64,000 nucleotides of DNA from Synchiropus splendidus (Eukaryota; Chordata; Actinopteri; Syngnathiformes; Callionymidae): positions 22,229,563-22,293,562 of the forward strand of contig NC_071348.1 of assembly GCF_027744825.2 (NCBI RefSeq), in the 5' to 3' direction. Both the position numbers and the translations under genes were made by a program. A model generated the notes under the pieces. It saw nothing but the letters and a program-made list of their open reading frames with translations. It had not been told where the DNA came from and searched no databases. This document shows, piece by piece, positions 52,827-64,000 of the stretch. The first letter of the stretch is position 1. Every line of letters begins with the position of its first letter.

Positions 52827-54706
52827 ATAAGGTGGGTTTCGGAACGCCAAACATAAAAGTGTTGATAGCTTTTGAAAAACACTTCAGACAGCTTAGATTT
52901 GATGTGCAACTACTAGAAAGACCCTTTCTGCTATAGTGGGAGGTTAAAATTTCATGTTCTGAAGCTTTCCTGAAAAGTTATGGCACAATGCACAAAAACG
53001 CTTTTCAGCCTGAGATAAGGTGGGTTTCGGAACGCCAAACATAAAAGTGTTGATAACTTTTGAAAAACACTTCAGACAGCTTAGATTTGATGTGCAACTA
53101 CTAGAAAGACCCTTTCTGCTATAGTGGGAGGTTAAAATTTCATGTTCTGAAGCTTCCCTGAAAAGTTATGGCACAATGCACAAAAACGCTTTTCAGCCTG
53201 AGATAAGGTGGGTTTCGGAACGCCAAACATAAAAGTGTTGATAACTTTGGAAAAACACTTCAGACAGTTTAGATTTGATGTGCACCTACTAGAAAGACCC
53301 TTTCTGCTATAGTGGGAGGTTAAAATTTCATGTTCTGAAGCTTTCCTGAAAAGTTATGGCACAATGCACAAGAACGCTTTTCAGCCTGAGATAAGGTGGG
53401 TTTCGGAACGCCAAACATAAAAGTGTTGATAACTTTCGAAAAACACTTCAGAGAGCTTAGATTTGATGTGCACCTACTAGAAAGACCCTTTCTGCTATAG
53501 TGGGAGGTTAAAATTTCATGTTCTGAAGCTTTCCTGAAAAGTTATGGCACAATGCACAAAAACGCTTTTCAGCCTGAGATAAGGTGGGTTTCGGAACGCC
53601 AAACATAAAAGTGTTGATAACTTTCGAAAAACACTTCAGAGAGCTTAGATTTGATGTGCACCTACTAGAAAGACCCTTTCTGCTATAGTGGGAGGTTAAA
53701 ATTTCATGTTCTGAAGCTTCCCTGAAAAGTTATGGCACAATGCGTAAAAACGCTTTTCAGCCTGAGATAAGGTGGGTTTCGGAACGCCAAACATAAAAGT
53801 GTTGATAACTTTGGAAAAACACTTCAGACAGCTTAGATTTGATGTGCAACTACTAGAAAGACCCTTTCTGCTATAGTGGGAGGTTAAAATTTCATGTTCT
53901 GAAGCTTCCCTGAAAAGTGATGGCACAATGCACAAAAACGCTTTTCAGCCTGAGATAAGGTGGGTTTCGGAACCCCAAACATAAAAGTGTTGATAACTTT
54001 CGAAAAACACTTCAGACAGCTTAGATTTGATGTGCACCTACTAGAAAGACCCTTTCTGCTATAGTGGGAGGTTAAAATTTCATGTTCTGAAGCTTCCCTG
54101 AAAAGTTATGGCACAATGCACAAAAACGCTTTTCAGCCTGAGATAAGGTGGGTTTCGGAACGCCAAACATAAAAGTGTTGATAACTTTGGAAAAACACTT
54201 CAGACAGTTTAGATTTGATGTGCAACTACTAGAAAGACCCTTTCTGCTAGAGTGGGAGGTTAAAATTTCATGTTCTGAAGCTTCCCTGAAAAGTTATGGC
54301 ACAATGCACAAAAACGCTTTTCAGCCTGAGATAAGGTGGGTTTCGGAACGCCAAACATAAAAGTGTTAATAACTTTGGAAAAACACTTCAGACAGTTTAG
54401 ATTTGATGTGCAACTACTAGAAAGACCCTTTCTGCTATAGTGGGAGGTTAAAATTTCATGTTCTGAAGCTTCCCTGAAAAGTTATGGCACAATGCACAAA
54501 AACGCTTTTCAGCCTGAGATAAGGTGGGTTTCGGAACGCCAAACATAAAAGTGTTGATAACTTTCGAAAAACACTTCAGAGAGCTTAGATTTGATGTGCA
54601 CCTACTAGAAAGACCCTTTCTGCTATAGTGGGAGGTTAAAATTTCATGTTCTGAAGCTTCCCTGAAAAGTTATGGCACAATGCGTAAAAACGCTTTTCAG
54701 CCTGAG
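52827..54706. repeat. 10-unit block, fourth copy (units 282-291)
   Basis: A back-to-back repeat of 50947-52826, with G42 at 52868 and G170 at 53372. Three neighbouring units carry private changes: T to G at 53919, G to C at 53974 and T to G at 54250. The first and last each remove a stop codon and create the only two open frames of note in the window; both are rejected as genes. Confidence 0.88.
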
Positions 54707-57700
54707 ATAAGGTGGGTTTCGGAACGCCAAACATAAAAGTGTTGATAACTTTGGAAAAACACTTCAGACAGTTTAGATTTGATGTGCAACTACTAGAAAG
54801 ACCCTTTCTGCTATAGTGGGAGGTTAAAATTTCATGTTCTGAAGCTTTCCTGAAAAGTTATGGCACAATGCACAAAAACGCTTTTCAGCCTGAGATAAGG
54901 TGGGTTTCGGAACGCCAAACATAAAAGTGTTGATAACTTTTGAAAAACACTTCAGACAGCTTAGATTTGATGTGCAACTACTAGAAAGACCCTTTCTGCT
55001 ATAGTGGGAGGTTAAAATTTCATGTTCTGAAGCTTCCCTGAAAAGTTATGGCACAATGCACAAAAACGCTTTTCAGCCTGAGATAAGGTGGGTTTCGGAA
55101 CGCCAAACATAAAAGTGTTGATAACTTTGGAAAAACACTTCAGACAGTTTAGATTTGATGTGCAACTACTAGAAAGACCCTTTCTGCTATAGTGGGAGGT
55201 TAAAATTTCATGTTCTGAAGCTTCCCTGAAAAGTTATGGCACAATGCACAAAAACGCTTTTCAGCCTGAGATAAGGTGGGTTTCGGAACGCCAAACATAA
55301 AAGTGTTGATAACTTTCGAAAAACACTTCAGAGAGCTTAGATTTGATGTGCACCTACTAGAAAGACCCTTTCTGCTATAGTGGGAGGTTAAAATTTCATG
55401 TTCTGAAGCTTCCCTGAAAAGTTATGGCACAATGCGTAAAAACGCTTTTCAGCCTGAGATAAGGTGGGTTTCGGAACGCCAAACATAAAAGTGTTGATAA
55501 CTTTGGAAAAACACTTCAGACAGTTTAGATTTGATGTGCAACTACTAGAAAGACCCTTTCTGCTATAGTGGGAGGTTAAAATTTCATGTTCTGAAGCTTT
55601 CCTGAAAAGTTATGGCACAATGCACAAAAACGCTTTTCAGCCTGAGATAAGGTGGGTTTCGGAACGCCAAACATAAAAGTGTTGATAACTTTTGAAAAAC
55701 ACTTCAGACAGCTTAGATTTGATGTGCAACTACTAGAAAGACCCTTTCTGCTATAGTGGGAGGTTAAAATTTCATGTTCTGAAGCTTCCCTGAAAAGTTA
55801 TGGCACAATGCACAAAAACGCTTTTCAGCCTGAGATAAGGTGGGTTTCGGAACGCCAAACATAAAAGTGTTGATAACTTTGGAAAAACACTTCAGACAGT
55901 TTAGATTTGATGTGCAACTACTAGAAAGACCCTTTCTGCTATAGTGGGAGGTTAAAATTTCATGTTCTGAAGCTTCCCTGAAAAGTTATGGCACAATGCA
56001 CAAAAACGCTTTTCAGCCTGAGATAAGGTGGGTTTCGGAACGCCAAACATAAAAGTGTTGATAACTTTGGAAAAACACTTCAGACAGTTTAGATTTGATG
56101 TGCAACTACTAGAAAGACCCTTTCTGCTATAGTGGGAGGTTAAAATTTCATGTTCTGAAGCTTCCCTGAAAAGTTATGGCACAATGCACAAAAACGCTTT
56201 TCAGCCTGAGATAAGGTGGGTTTCGGAACGCCAAACATAAAAGTGTTAATAACTTTGGAAAAACACTTCAGACAGTTTAGATTTGATGTGCAACTACTAG
56301 AAAGACCCTTTCTGCTATAGTGGGAGGTTAAAATTTCATGTTCTGAAGCTTCCCTGAAAAGTTATGGCACAATGCACAAAAACGCTTTTCAGCCTGAGAT
56401 AAGGTGGGTTTCGGAACGCCAAACATAAAAGTGTTGATAACTTTCGAAAAACACTTCAGAGAGCTTAGATTTGATGTGCACCTACTAGAAAGACCCTTTC
56501 TGCTATAGTGGGAGGTTAAAATTTCATGTTCTGAAGCTTTCCTGAAAAGTTATGGCACAATGCACAAAAACGCTTTTCAGCCTGAGATAAGGTGGGTTTC
56601 GGAACGCCAAACATAAAAGTGTTGATAACTTTTGAAAAACACTTCAGACAGCTTAGATTTGATGTGCAACTACAAGAAAGACCCTTTCTGCTATAGTGGG
56701 AGGTTAAAATTTCATGTTCTGAAGCTTCCCTGAAAAGTTATGGCACAATGCACAAAAACGCTTTTCAGCCTGAGATAAGGTGGGTTTCGGAACGCCAAAC
56801 ATAAAAGTGTTGATAACTTTCGAAAAACACTTCAGACAGCTTAGATTTGATGTGCACCTACTAGAAAGACCCTTTCTGCTATAGTGGGAGGTTAAAATTT
56901 CATGTTCTGAAGCTTCCCTGAAAAGTTATGGCACAAGTCGTAAAAACGCTTTTCAGCCTGAGATAAGGTGGGTTTCGGAACGCCAAACATAAAAGTGTTG
57001 ATAACTTTGGAAAAACACTTCAGACAGTTTAGATTTGATGTGCAACTACTAGAAAGACCCTTTCTGCTATAGTGGGAGGTTAAAATTTCATGTTCTGAAG
57101 CTTCCCTGAAAAGTTATGGCACAATGCACAAAAACGCTTTTCAGCCTGAGATAAGGTGGGTTTCGGAACGCCAAACATAAAAGTGTTAATAACTTTGGAA
57201 AAACACTTCAGACAGTTTAGATTTGATGTGCAACTACTAGAAAGACCCTTTCTGCTATAGTGGGAGGTTAAAATTTCATGTTCTGAAGCTTCCCTGAAAA
57301 GTTATGGCACAATGCACAAAAACGCTTTTCAGCCTGAGATAAGGTGGGTTTCGGAACGCCAAACATAAAAGTGTTGATAACTTTCGAAAAACACTTCAGA
57401 CAGCTTAGATTTGATGTGCACCTACTAGAAAGACCCTTTCTGCTATAGTGGGAGGTTAAAATTTCATGTTCTGAAGCTTCCCTGAAAAGTTATGGCACAA
57501 TGCGTAAAAACGCTTTTCAGCCTGAGATAAGGTGGGTTTCGGAACGCCAAACATAAAAGTGTTGATAACTTTGGAAAAACACTTCAGACAGTTTAGATTT
57601 GATGTGCAACTACTAGAAAGACCCTTTCTGCTATAGTGGGAGGTTAAAATTTCATGTTCTGAAGCTTCCCTGAAAAGTTATGGCACAATGCACAAAAACG

Positions 57701-60158
57701 CTTTTCAGCCTGAGATAAGGTGGGTTTCGGAACGCCAAACATAAAAGTGTTAATAACTTTGGAAAAACACTTCAGACAGTTTAGATTTGATGTGCAACTA
57801 CTAGAAAGACCCTTTCTGCTATAGTGGGAGGTTAAAATTTCATGTTCTGAAGCTTCCCTGAAAAGTTATGGCACAATGCACAAAAACGCTTTTCAGCCTG
57901 AGATAAGGTGGGTTTCGGAACGCCAAACATAAAAGTGTTGATAACTTTCGAAAAACACTTCAGAGAGCTTAGATTTGATGTGCACCTACTAGAAAGACCC
58001 TTTCTGCTATAGTGGGAGGTTAAAATTTCATGTTCTGAAGCTTCCCTGAAAAGTTATGGCACAATGCGTAAAAACGCTTTTCAGCCTGAGATAAGGTGGG
58101 TTTCGGAACGCCAAACATAAAAGTGTTGATAACTTTGGAAAAACACTTCAGACAGTTTAGATTTGATGTGCAACTACTAGAAAGACCCTTTCTGCTATAG
58201 TGGGAGGTTAAAATTTCATGTTCTGAAGCTTCCCTGAAAAGTTATGGCACAATGCACAAAAACGCTTTTCAGCCTGAGATAAGGTGGGTTTCGGAACGCC
58301 AAACATAAAAGTGTTGATAACTTTGGAAAAACACTTCAGACAGTTTAGATTTGATGTGCAACTACTAGAAAGACCCTTTCTGCTATAGTGGGAGGTTAAA
58401 ATTTCATGTTCTGAAGCTTCCCTGAAAAGTTATGGGACAATGCACAAAAACGCTTTTCAGCCTGAGATAAGGTGGGTTTCGGAACGCCAAACATAAAAGT
58501 GTTGATAACTTTGGAAAAACACTTCAGACAGTTTAGATTTGATGTGCAACTACTAGAAAGACCCTTTCTGCTATAGTGGGAGGTTAAAATTTCATGTTCT
58601 GAAGCTTCCCTGAAAAGTTATGGCACAATGCACAAAAACGCTTTTCAGCCTGAGATAAGGTGGGTTTCGGAACGCCAAACATAAAAGTGTTGATAACTTT
58701 CGAAAAACACTTCAGAGAGCTTAGATTTGATGTGCACCTACTAGAAAGACCCTTTCTGCTATAGTGGGAGGTTAAAATTTCATGTTCTGAAGCTTCCCTG
58801 AAAAGTTATGGCACAATGCACAAAAACGCTTTTCAGCCTGAGATAAGGTGGGTTTCGGAACGCCAAACATAAAAGTGTTGATAACTTTCGAAAAACACTT
58901 CAGAGAGCTTAGATTTGATGTGCACCTACTAGAAAGACCCTTTCTGCTATAGTGGGAGGTTAAAATTTCATGTTCTGAAGCTTTCCTGAAAAGTTATGGC
59001 ACAATGCACAAAAACGCTTTTCAGCCTGAGATAAGGTGGGTTTCGGAACGCCAAACATAAAAGTGTTGATAACTTTCGAAAAACACTTCAGAGAGCTTAG
59101 ATTTGATGTGCACCTACTAGAAAGACCCTTTCTGCTATAGTGGGAGGTTAAAATTTCATGTTCTGAAGCTTCCCTGAAAAGTTATGGCACAATGCACAAA
59201 AACGCTTTTCAGCCTGAGATAAGGTGGGTTTCGGAACGCCAAACATAAAAGTGTTGATAACTTTCGAAAAACACTTCAGACAGCTTAGATTTGATGTGCA
59301 CCTACTAGAAAGACCCTTTCTGCTATAGTGGGAGGTTAAAATTTCATGTTCTGAAGCTTCCCTGAAAAGTTATGGCACAATGCGTAAAAACGCTTTTCAG
59401 CCTGAGATAAGGTGGGTTTCGGAACGCCAAACATAAAAGTGTTGATAACTTTGGAAAAACACTTCAGACAGTTTAGATTTGATGTGCAACTACTAGAAAG
59501 ACCCTTTCTGCTATAGTGGGAGGTTAAAATTTCATGTTCTGAAGCTTCCCTGAAAAGTTATGGCACAATGCACAAAAACGCTTTTCAGCCTGAGATAAGG
59601 TGGGTTTCGGAACGCCAAACATAAAAGTGTTAATAACTTTGGAAAAACACTTCAGACAGTTTAGATTTGATGTGCAACTACTAGAAAGACCCTTTCTGCT
59701 ATAGTGGGAGGTTAAAATTTCATGTTCTGAAGCTTCCCTGAAAAGTTATGGCACAATGCACAAAAACGCTTTTCAGCCTGAGATAAGGTGGGTTTCGGAA
59801 CGCCAAACATAAAAGTGTTGATAACTTTCGAAAAACACTTCAGAGAGCTTAGATTTGATGTGCACCTACTAGAAAGACCCTTTCTGCTATAGTGGGAGGT
59901 TAAAATTTCATGTTCTGAAGCTTCCCTGAAAAGTTATGGCACAATGCGTAAAAACGCTTTTCAGCCTGAGATAAGGTGGGTTTCGGAACGCCAAACATAA
60001 AAGTGTTGATAACTTTGGAAAAACACTTCAGACAGTTTAGATTTGATGTGCACCTACTAGAAAGACCCTTTCTGCTATAGTGGGAGGTTAAAATTTCATG
60101 TTCTGAAGCTTCCCTGAAAAGTTATGGCACAATGCACAAAAACGCTTTTCAGCCTGAG

Positions 60159-60347
60159 ATAAGGTGGGTTTCGGAACGCCAAACATAAAAGTGTTGATAA
60201 CTTTGGAAAAACACTTCAGACAGTTTAGATTTTGATGTGCAACTACTAGAAAGACCCTTTCTGCTATAGTGGGAGGTTAAAATTTCATGTTCTGAAGCTT
60301 CCCTGAAAAGTTATGGCACAATGCACAAAAACGCTTTTCAGCCTGAG
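60159..60347 (+). repeat. 189-bp unit with a 1-bp insertion
   Basis: This type A unit reads TTTAGATTTTGATG where the consensus has TTTAGATTTGATG, one extra T in a short T run. It is the only lengthened unit and moves the register by +1 for the rest of the window. Confidence 0.92.
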
Positions 60348-63167
60348 ATAAGGTGGGTTTCGGAACGCCAAACATAAAAGTGTTAATAACTTTGGAAAAA
60401 CACTTCAGACAGTTTAGATTTGATGTGCAACTACTAGAAAGACCCTTTCTGCTATAGTGGGAGGTTAAAATTTCATGTTCTGAAGCTTCCCTGAAATGTT
60501 ATGGCACAATGCACAAAAACGCTTTTCAGCCTGAGATAAGGTGGGTTTCGGAACGCCAAACATAAAAGTGTTGATAACTTTCGAAAAACACTTCAGAGAG
60601 CTTAGATTTGATGTGCACCTACTAGAAAGACCCTTTCTGCTATAGTGGGAGGTTAAAATTTCATGTTCTGAAGCTTCCCTGAAAAGTTATGGCACAATGC
60701 GTAAAAACGCTTTTCAGCCTGAGATAAGGTGGGTTTCGGAACGCCAAACATAAAAGTGTTGATAACTTTGGAAAAACACTTCAGACAGTTTAGATTTGAT
60801 GTGCACCTACTAGAAAGACCCTTTCTGCTATAGTGGGAGGTTAAAATTTCATGTTCTGAAGCTTCCCTGAAAAGTTATGTCACAATGCACAAAAACGCTT
60901 TTCAGCCTGAGATAAGGTGGGTTTCGGAACGCCAAACATAAAAGTGTTAATAACTTTGGAAAAACACTTCAGACAGTTTAGATTTGATGTGCAACTACTA
61001 GAAAGACCCTTTCTGCTATAGTGGGAGGTTAAAATTTCATGTTCTGAAGCTTCCCTGAAAAGTTATGGCACAATGCACAAAAACGCTTTTCAGCCTGAGA
61101 TAAGGTGGGTTTCGGAACGCCAAACATAAAAGTGTTGATAACTTTCGAAAAACACTTCAGAGAGCTTAGATTTGATGTGCACCTACTAGAAAGACCCTTT
61201 CTGCTATAGTGGGAGGTTAAAATTTCATGTTCTGAAGCTTCCCTGAAAAGTTATGGCACAATGCGTAAAAACGCTTTTCAGCCTGAGATAAGGTGGGTTT
61301 CGGAACGCCAAACATAAAAGTGTTGATAACTTTGGAAAAACACTTCAGACAGTTTAGATTTGATGTGCAACTACTAGAAAGACCCTTTCTGCTATAGTGG
61401 GAGGTTAAAATTTCATGTTCTGAAGCTTTCCTGAAAAGTTATGGCACAATGCACAAAAACGCTTTTCAGCCTGAGATAAGGTGGGTTTCGGAACGCCAAA
61501 CATAAAAGTGTTGATAACTTTTGAAAAACACTTCAGACAGCTTAGATTTGATGTGCAACTACTAGAAAGACCCTTTCTGCTATAGTGGGAGGTTAAAATT
61601 TCATGTTCTGAAGCTTCCCTGAAAAGTTATGGCACAATGCACAAAAACGCTTTTCAGCCTGAGATAAGGTGGGTTTCGGAACGCCAAACATAAAAGTGTT
61701 GATAACTTTCGAAAAACACTTCAGACAGCTTAGATTTGATGTGCACCTACTAGAAAGACCCTTTCTGCTATAGTGGGAGGTTAAAATTTCATGTTCTGAA
61801 GCTTCCCTGAAAAGTTATGGCACAATGCGTAAAAACGCTTTTCAGCCTGAGATAAGGTGGGTTTCGGAACGCCAAACATAAAAGTGTTGATAACTTTGGA
61901 AAAACACTTCAGACAGTTTAGATTTGATGTGCAACTACTAGAAAGACCCTTTCTGCTATAGTGGGAGGTTAAAATTTCATGTTCTGAAGCTTCCCTGAAA
62001 AGTTATGGCACAATGCACAAAAACGCTTTTCAGCCTGAGATAAGGTGGGTTTCGGAACGCCAAACATAAAAGTGTTAATAACTTTGGAAAAACACTTCAG
62101 ACAGTTTAGATTTGATGTGCAACTACTAGAAAGACCCTTTCTGCTATAGTGGGAGGTTAAAATTTCATGTTCTGAAGCTTCCCTGAAAAGTTATGGCACA
62201 ATGCACAAAAACGCTTTTCAGCCTGAGATAAGGTGGGTTTCGGAACGCCAAACATAAAAGTGTTGATAACTTTCGAAAAACACTTCAGAGAGCTTAGATT
62301 TGATGTGCACCTACTAGAAAGACCCTTTCTGCTATAGTGGGAGGTTAAAATTTCATGTTCTGAAGCTTCCCTGAAAAGTTATGGCACAATGCGTAAAAAC
62401 GCTTTTCAGCCTGAGATAAGGTGGGTTTCGGAACGCCAAACATAAAAGTGTTGATAACTTTGGAAAAACACTTCAGACAGTTTAGATTTGATGTGCAACT
62501 ACTAGAAAGACCCTTTCTGCTATAGTGGGAGGTTAAAATTTCATGTTCTGAAGCTTTCCTGAAAAGTTATGGCACAATGCACAAAAACGCTTTTCAGCCT
62601 GAGATAAGGTGGGTTTCGGAACGCCAAACATAAAAGTGTTGATAACTTTTGAAAAACACTTCAGACAGCTTAGATTTGATGTGCAACTACTAGAAAGACC
62701 CTTTCTGCTATAGTGGGAGGTTAAAATTTCATGTTCTGAAGCTTCCCTGAAAAGTTATGGCACAATGCACAAAAACGCTTTTCAGCCTGAGATAAGGTGG
62801 GTTTCGGAACGCCAAACATAAAAGTGTTGATAACTTTGGAAAAACACTTCAGACAGTTTAGATTTGATGTGCAACTACTAGAAAGACCCTTTCTGCTATA
62901 GTGGGAGGTTAAAATTTCATGTTCTGAAGCTTCCCTGAAAAGTTATGGCACAATGCACAAAAACGCTTTTCAGCCTGAGATAAGGTGGGTTTCGGAACGC
63001 CAAACATAAAAGTGTTGATAACTTTCGAAAAACACTTCAGAGAGCTTAGATTTGATGTGCACCTACTAGAAAGACCCTTTCTGCTATAGTGGGAGGTTAA
63101 AATTTCATGTTCTGAAGCTTCCCTGAAAAGTTATGGCACAATGCGTAAAAACGCTTTTCAGCCTGAG

Positions 63168-63919
63168 ATAAGGTGGGTTTCGGAACGCCAAACATAAAAG
63201 TGTTGATAACTTTGGAAAAACACTTCAGACAGTTTAGATTTGATGTGCAACTACTAGAAAGACCCTTTCTGCTATAGTGGGAGGTTAAAATTTCATGTTC
63301 TGAAGCTTCCCTGAAAAGTTATGGCACAATGCACAAAAACGCTTTTCAGCCTGAGATAAGGTGGGTTTCGGAACGCCAAACATAAAAGTGTTGATAACTT
63401 TGGAAAAACACTTCAGACAGTTTAGATTTGATGTGCAACTACTAGAAAGACCCTTTCTGCTATAGTGGGAGGTTAAAATTTCATGTTCTGAAGCTTCCCT
63501 GAAAAGTTATGGCACAATGCACAAAAACGCTTTTCAGCCTGAGATAAGGTGGGTTTCGGAACGCCAAACATAAAAGTGTTGATAACTTTGGAAAAACACT
63601 TCAGACAGTTTAGATTTGATGTGCAACTACTAGAAAGACCCTTTCTGCTATAGTGGGAGGTTAAAATTTCATGTTCTGAAGCTTCCCTGAAAAGTTATGG
63701 CACAATGCACAAAAACGCTTTTCAGCCTGAGATAAGGTGGGTTTCGGAACGCCAAACATAAAAGTGTTGATAACTTTGGAAAAACACTTCAGACAGTTTA
63801 GATTTGATGTGCAACTACTAGAAAGACCCTTTCTGCTATAGTGGGAGGTTAAAATTTCATGTTCTGAAGCTTCCCTGAAAAGTTATGGCACAATGCACAA
63901 AAACGCTTTTCAGCCTGAG
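63168..63919. repeat. Four consecutive type A units (units 337-340)
   Basis: Four adjacent units carry the same A markers with no difference seen between them. This breaks the usual rule that neighbours differ in type. A shorter A run stands at 58091-58654. It suggests a very recent single-unit expansion or conversion. Confidence 0.75.
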
Positions 63920-64000
63920 ATAAGGTGGGTTTCGGAACGCCAAACATAAAAGTGTTGATAACTTTCGAAAAACACTTCAGAGAGCTTAGATTTGATGTGC
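63920..64000 (+). repeat. Partial type C unit at the window edge
   Basis: The first 81 bases of a unit with C47, G63 and C66, as in type C. It is cut by the window end, so the array continues beyond. The first base of the window also starts at an arbitrary unit edge, so neither true end of the array is seen. Confidence 0.93.

Larger units (their letters stand above)
40419..54706. repeat. Domain IV: nested 31/13/10-unit duplications (units 216-291)
   Basis: Seventy-six units in which one 10-unit block appears four times through successive events at offsets of 31, 13 and 10 units. Markers are the G42 units (41212, 42716, 47040, 48544, 50988, 52868) and the G170 chimera (43220, 49048, 51492, 53372). 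Between the two 31-unit copies is a plain D-E-A-C run at 44555-46246. No other sequence type occurs. Confidence 0.85.
1..64000. repeat. 188-bp tandem satellite array filling the window
   Basis: Head-to-tail copies of a 188-bp unit run through the whole window: ATAAGGTGGG recurs at 1, 189, 377 and so on to 63920. There are 340 full units and one 81-bp partial unit. All units share one orientation, and no other sequence separates them. Units differ mostly at a few shared marker sites, so by eye most pairs differ at only a few bases. The consensus is about 39% GC. Every forward frame hits stops (for example TAG at u108-110 in one frame) and 188 is not a multiple of 3, so no long reading frame persists. 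Known family behaviour: such arrays usually form centromeric or pericentromeric heterochromatin. That location, and a plant host, are inferences; I cannot name the family. Confidence 0.98.
54707..64000. repeat. Domain V: mixed 4- and 6-unit order (units 292-341)
   Basis: Order returns to that of domain II: D-E-A-C-D-E-A-A-B, then C2-A-B-C2-A-B-C, runs of A, and C-D-E-C2-A-B-C-D-E. G42 and G170 are absent, so the domain IV amplification did not reach here. Private changes: ACTACAAG near 56674, CACAAGTCGT near 56935, TATGGGAC near 58435, GAAATGTTATGG near 60497 and TATGTCAC near 60880. Several chimeras combine A-type u47-66 with C83 (59971, 60724) or C-type u47-83 with AC at u166-167 (58655, 59031). 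No gene or transposon is present. Confidence 0.75.

Noticed and set aside
53696..53935. 79-residue open frame on the - strand
   Set aside because: It starts at TTG and depends on a private T to G at 53919 that removes a TAA seen in other units. There is no conservation as a frame and no gene context.
54148..54360. 70-residue open frame on the + strand
   Set aside because: It opens only with GTG and exists because a private T to G at 54250 changes the TAG found in other units to GAG. It crosses a unit junction into the next copy and resembles no protein. It is satellite sequence, not a gene.
1..64000. CRISPR array
   Set aside because: The repeats are contiguous 188-bp units with no unique spacers, far longer than CRISPR repeats, and no cas genes are present.
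1..64000. Transposon or retroelement insertion
   Set aside because: Unit register is kept throughout, with only a 2-bp loss and a 1-bp gain. I found no long terminal repeats, target-site duplications or non-satellite sequence.
1..64000. Telomeric or ribosomal spacer repeats
   Set aside because: No TTTAGGG or TTAGGG runs and no rRNA-like sequence were seen; the array holds one family only.
1..64000. A hidden gene system or operon
   Set aside because: Stops in all frames of every unit, together with a unit length that shifts frame each copy, rule out sustained coding. The structure of interest is the multimeric order itself.

Overview
This window is one uninterrupted satellite DNA array. A 188-bp unit is repeated head to tail from the first base to the last: 340 complete units plus an 81-bp partial unit at 63920-64000, all in the same orientation. 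I see no gene, RNA gene, transposable element, inversion or unique sequence on either strand. Only two indels show across 64 kb: a 2-bp deletion in the unit at 5453-5638 and a 1-bp insertion in the unit at 60159-60347. The last unit therefore starts exactly where 340 x 188 minus 1 predicts. The consensus is about 39% GC (73 of 188 in the first unit). This organisation (nucleosome-sized unit, near-identical copies, multimeric higher-order structure) is typical of centromeric or pericentromeric heterochromatin in a eukaryote. A flowering plant is my best guess, because 150-190 bp AT-rich centromeric units are common there, but I do not recognise this sequence as a named family.

Positions within the unit (u1-u188) are counted from the A of ATAAGG. 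About eight sites recur as markers: u38 G/A, u47 G/C/T, u63 C/G, u66 T/C, u83 A/C, u142 C/T, u166-167 AC/GT, and the rarer u42 G and u170 G. They define these unit types. A: G38 G47 C63 T66 A83 C142 AC. B: as A with A38. C: C47 G63 C66 C83 C142 GT. C2: as C but C63. D: as A with T142. E: T47 C66 A83 C142 AC. Ac: A with C66. Ct and Et: C and E with T142 (Ct also has AC at u166-167). C2ca: C2 with AC. A star marks G42. B' and A' carry GT at u166-167.

Layout by type order. (I) 1-12030, units 1-64: the most heterogeneous part, with many private changes and an old 12-unit duplication. (II) 12031-29138, units 65-155: built on a 6-unit order C2-A-B-C-D-E with a shorter C2-A-B module; holds an 8-unit-offset repeat and an exact 18-unit tandem duplication. 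(III) 29139-40418, units 156-215: no B unit at all; made of A-C-D-E and Ct-Ct-C-Ac modules, and mostly a 28-unit tandem duplication. (IV) 40419-54706, units 216-291: nested 31-, 13- and 10-unit duplications that leave four copies of one 10-unit block. (V) 54707-64000, units 292-341: return to the 6-unit and 4-unit orders, ending in four consecutive A units.

Nothing here works as a gene set. What can be read is the history of the array: unequal exchange in whole units, short conversion-like patches that make chimeric units, and recent multi-unit duplications. Unit boundaries and types were counted and scored by eye, so individual calls may be wrong in places.
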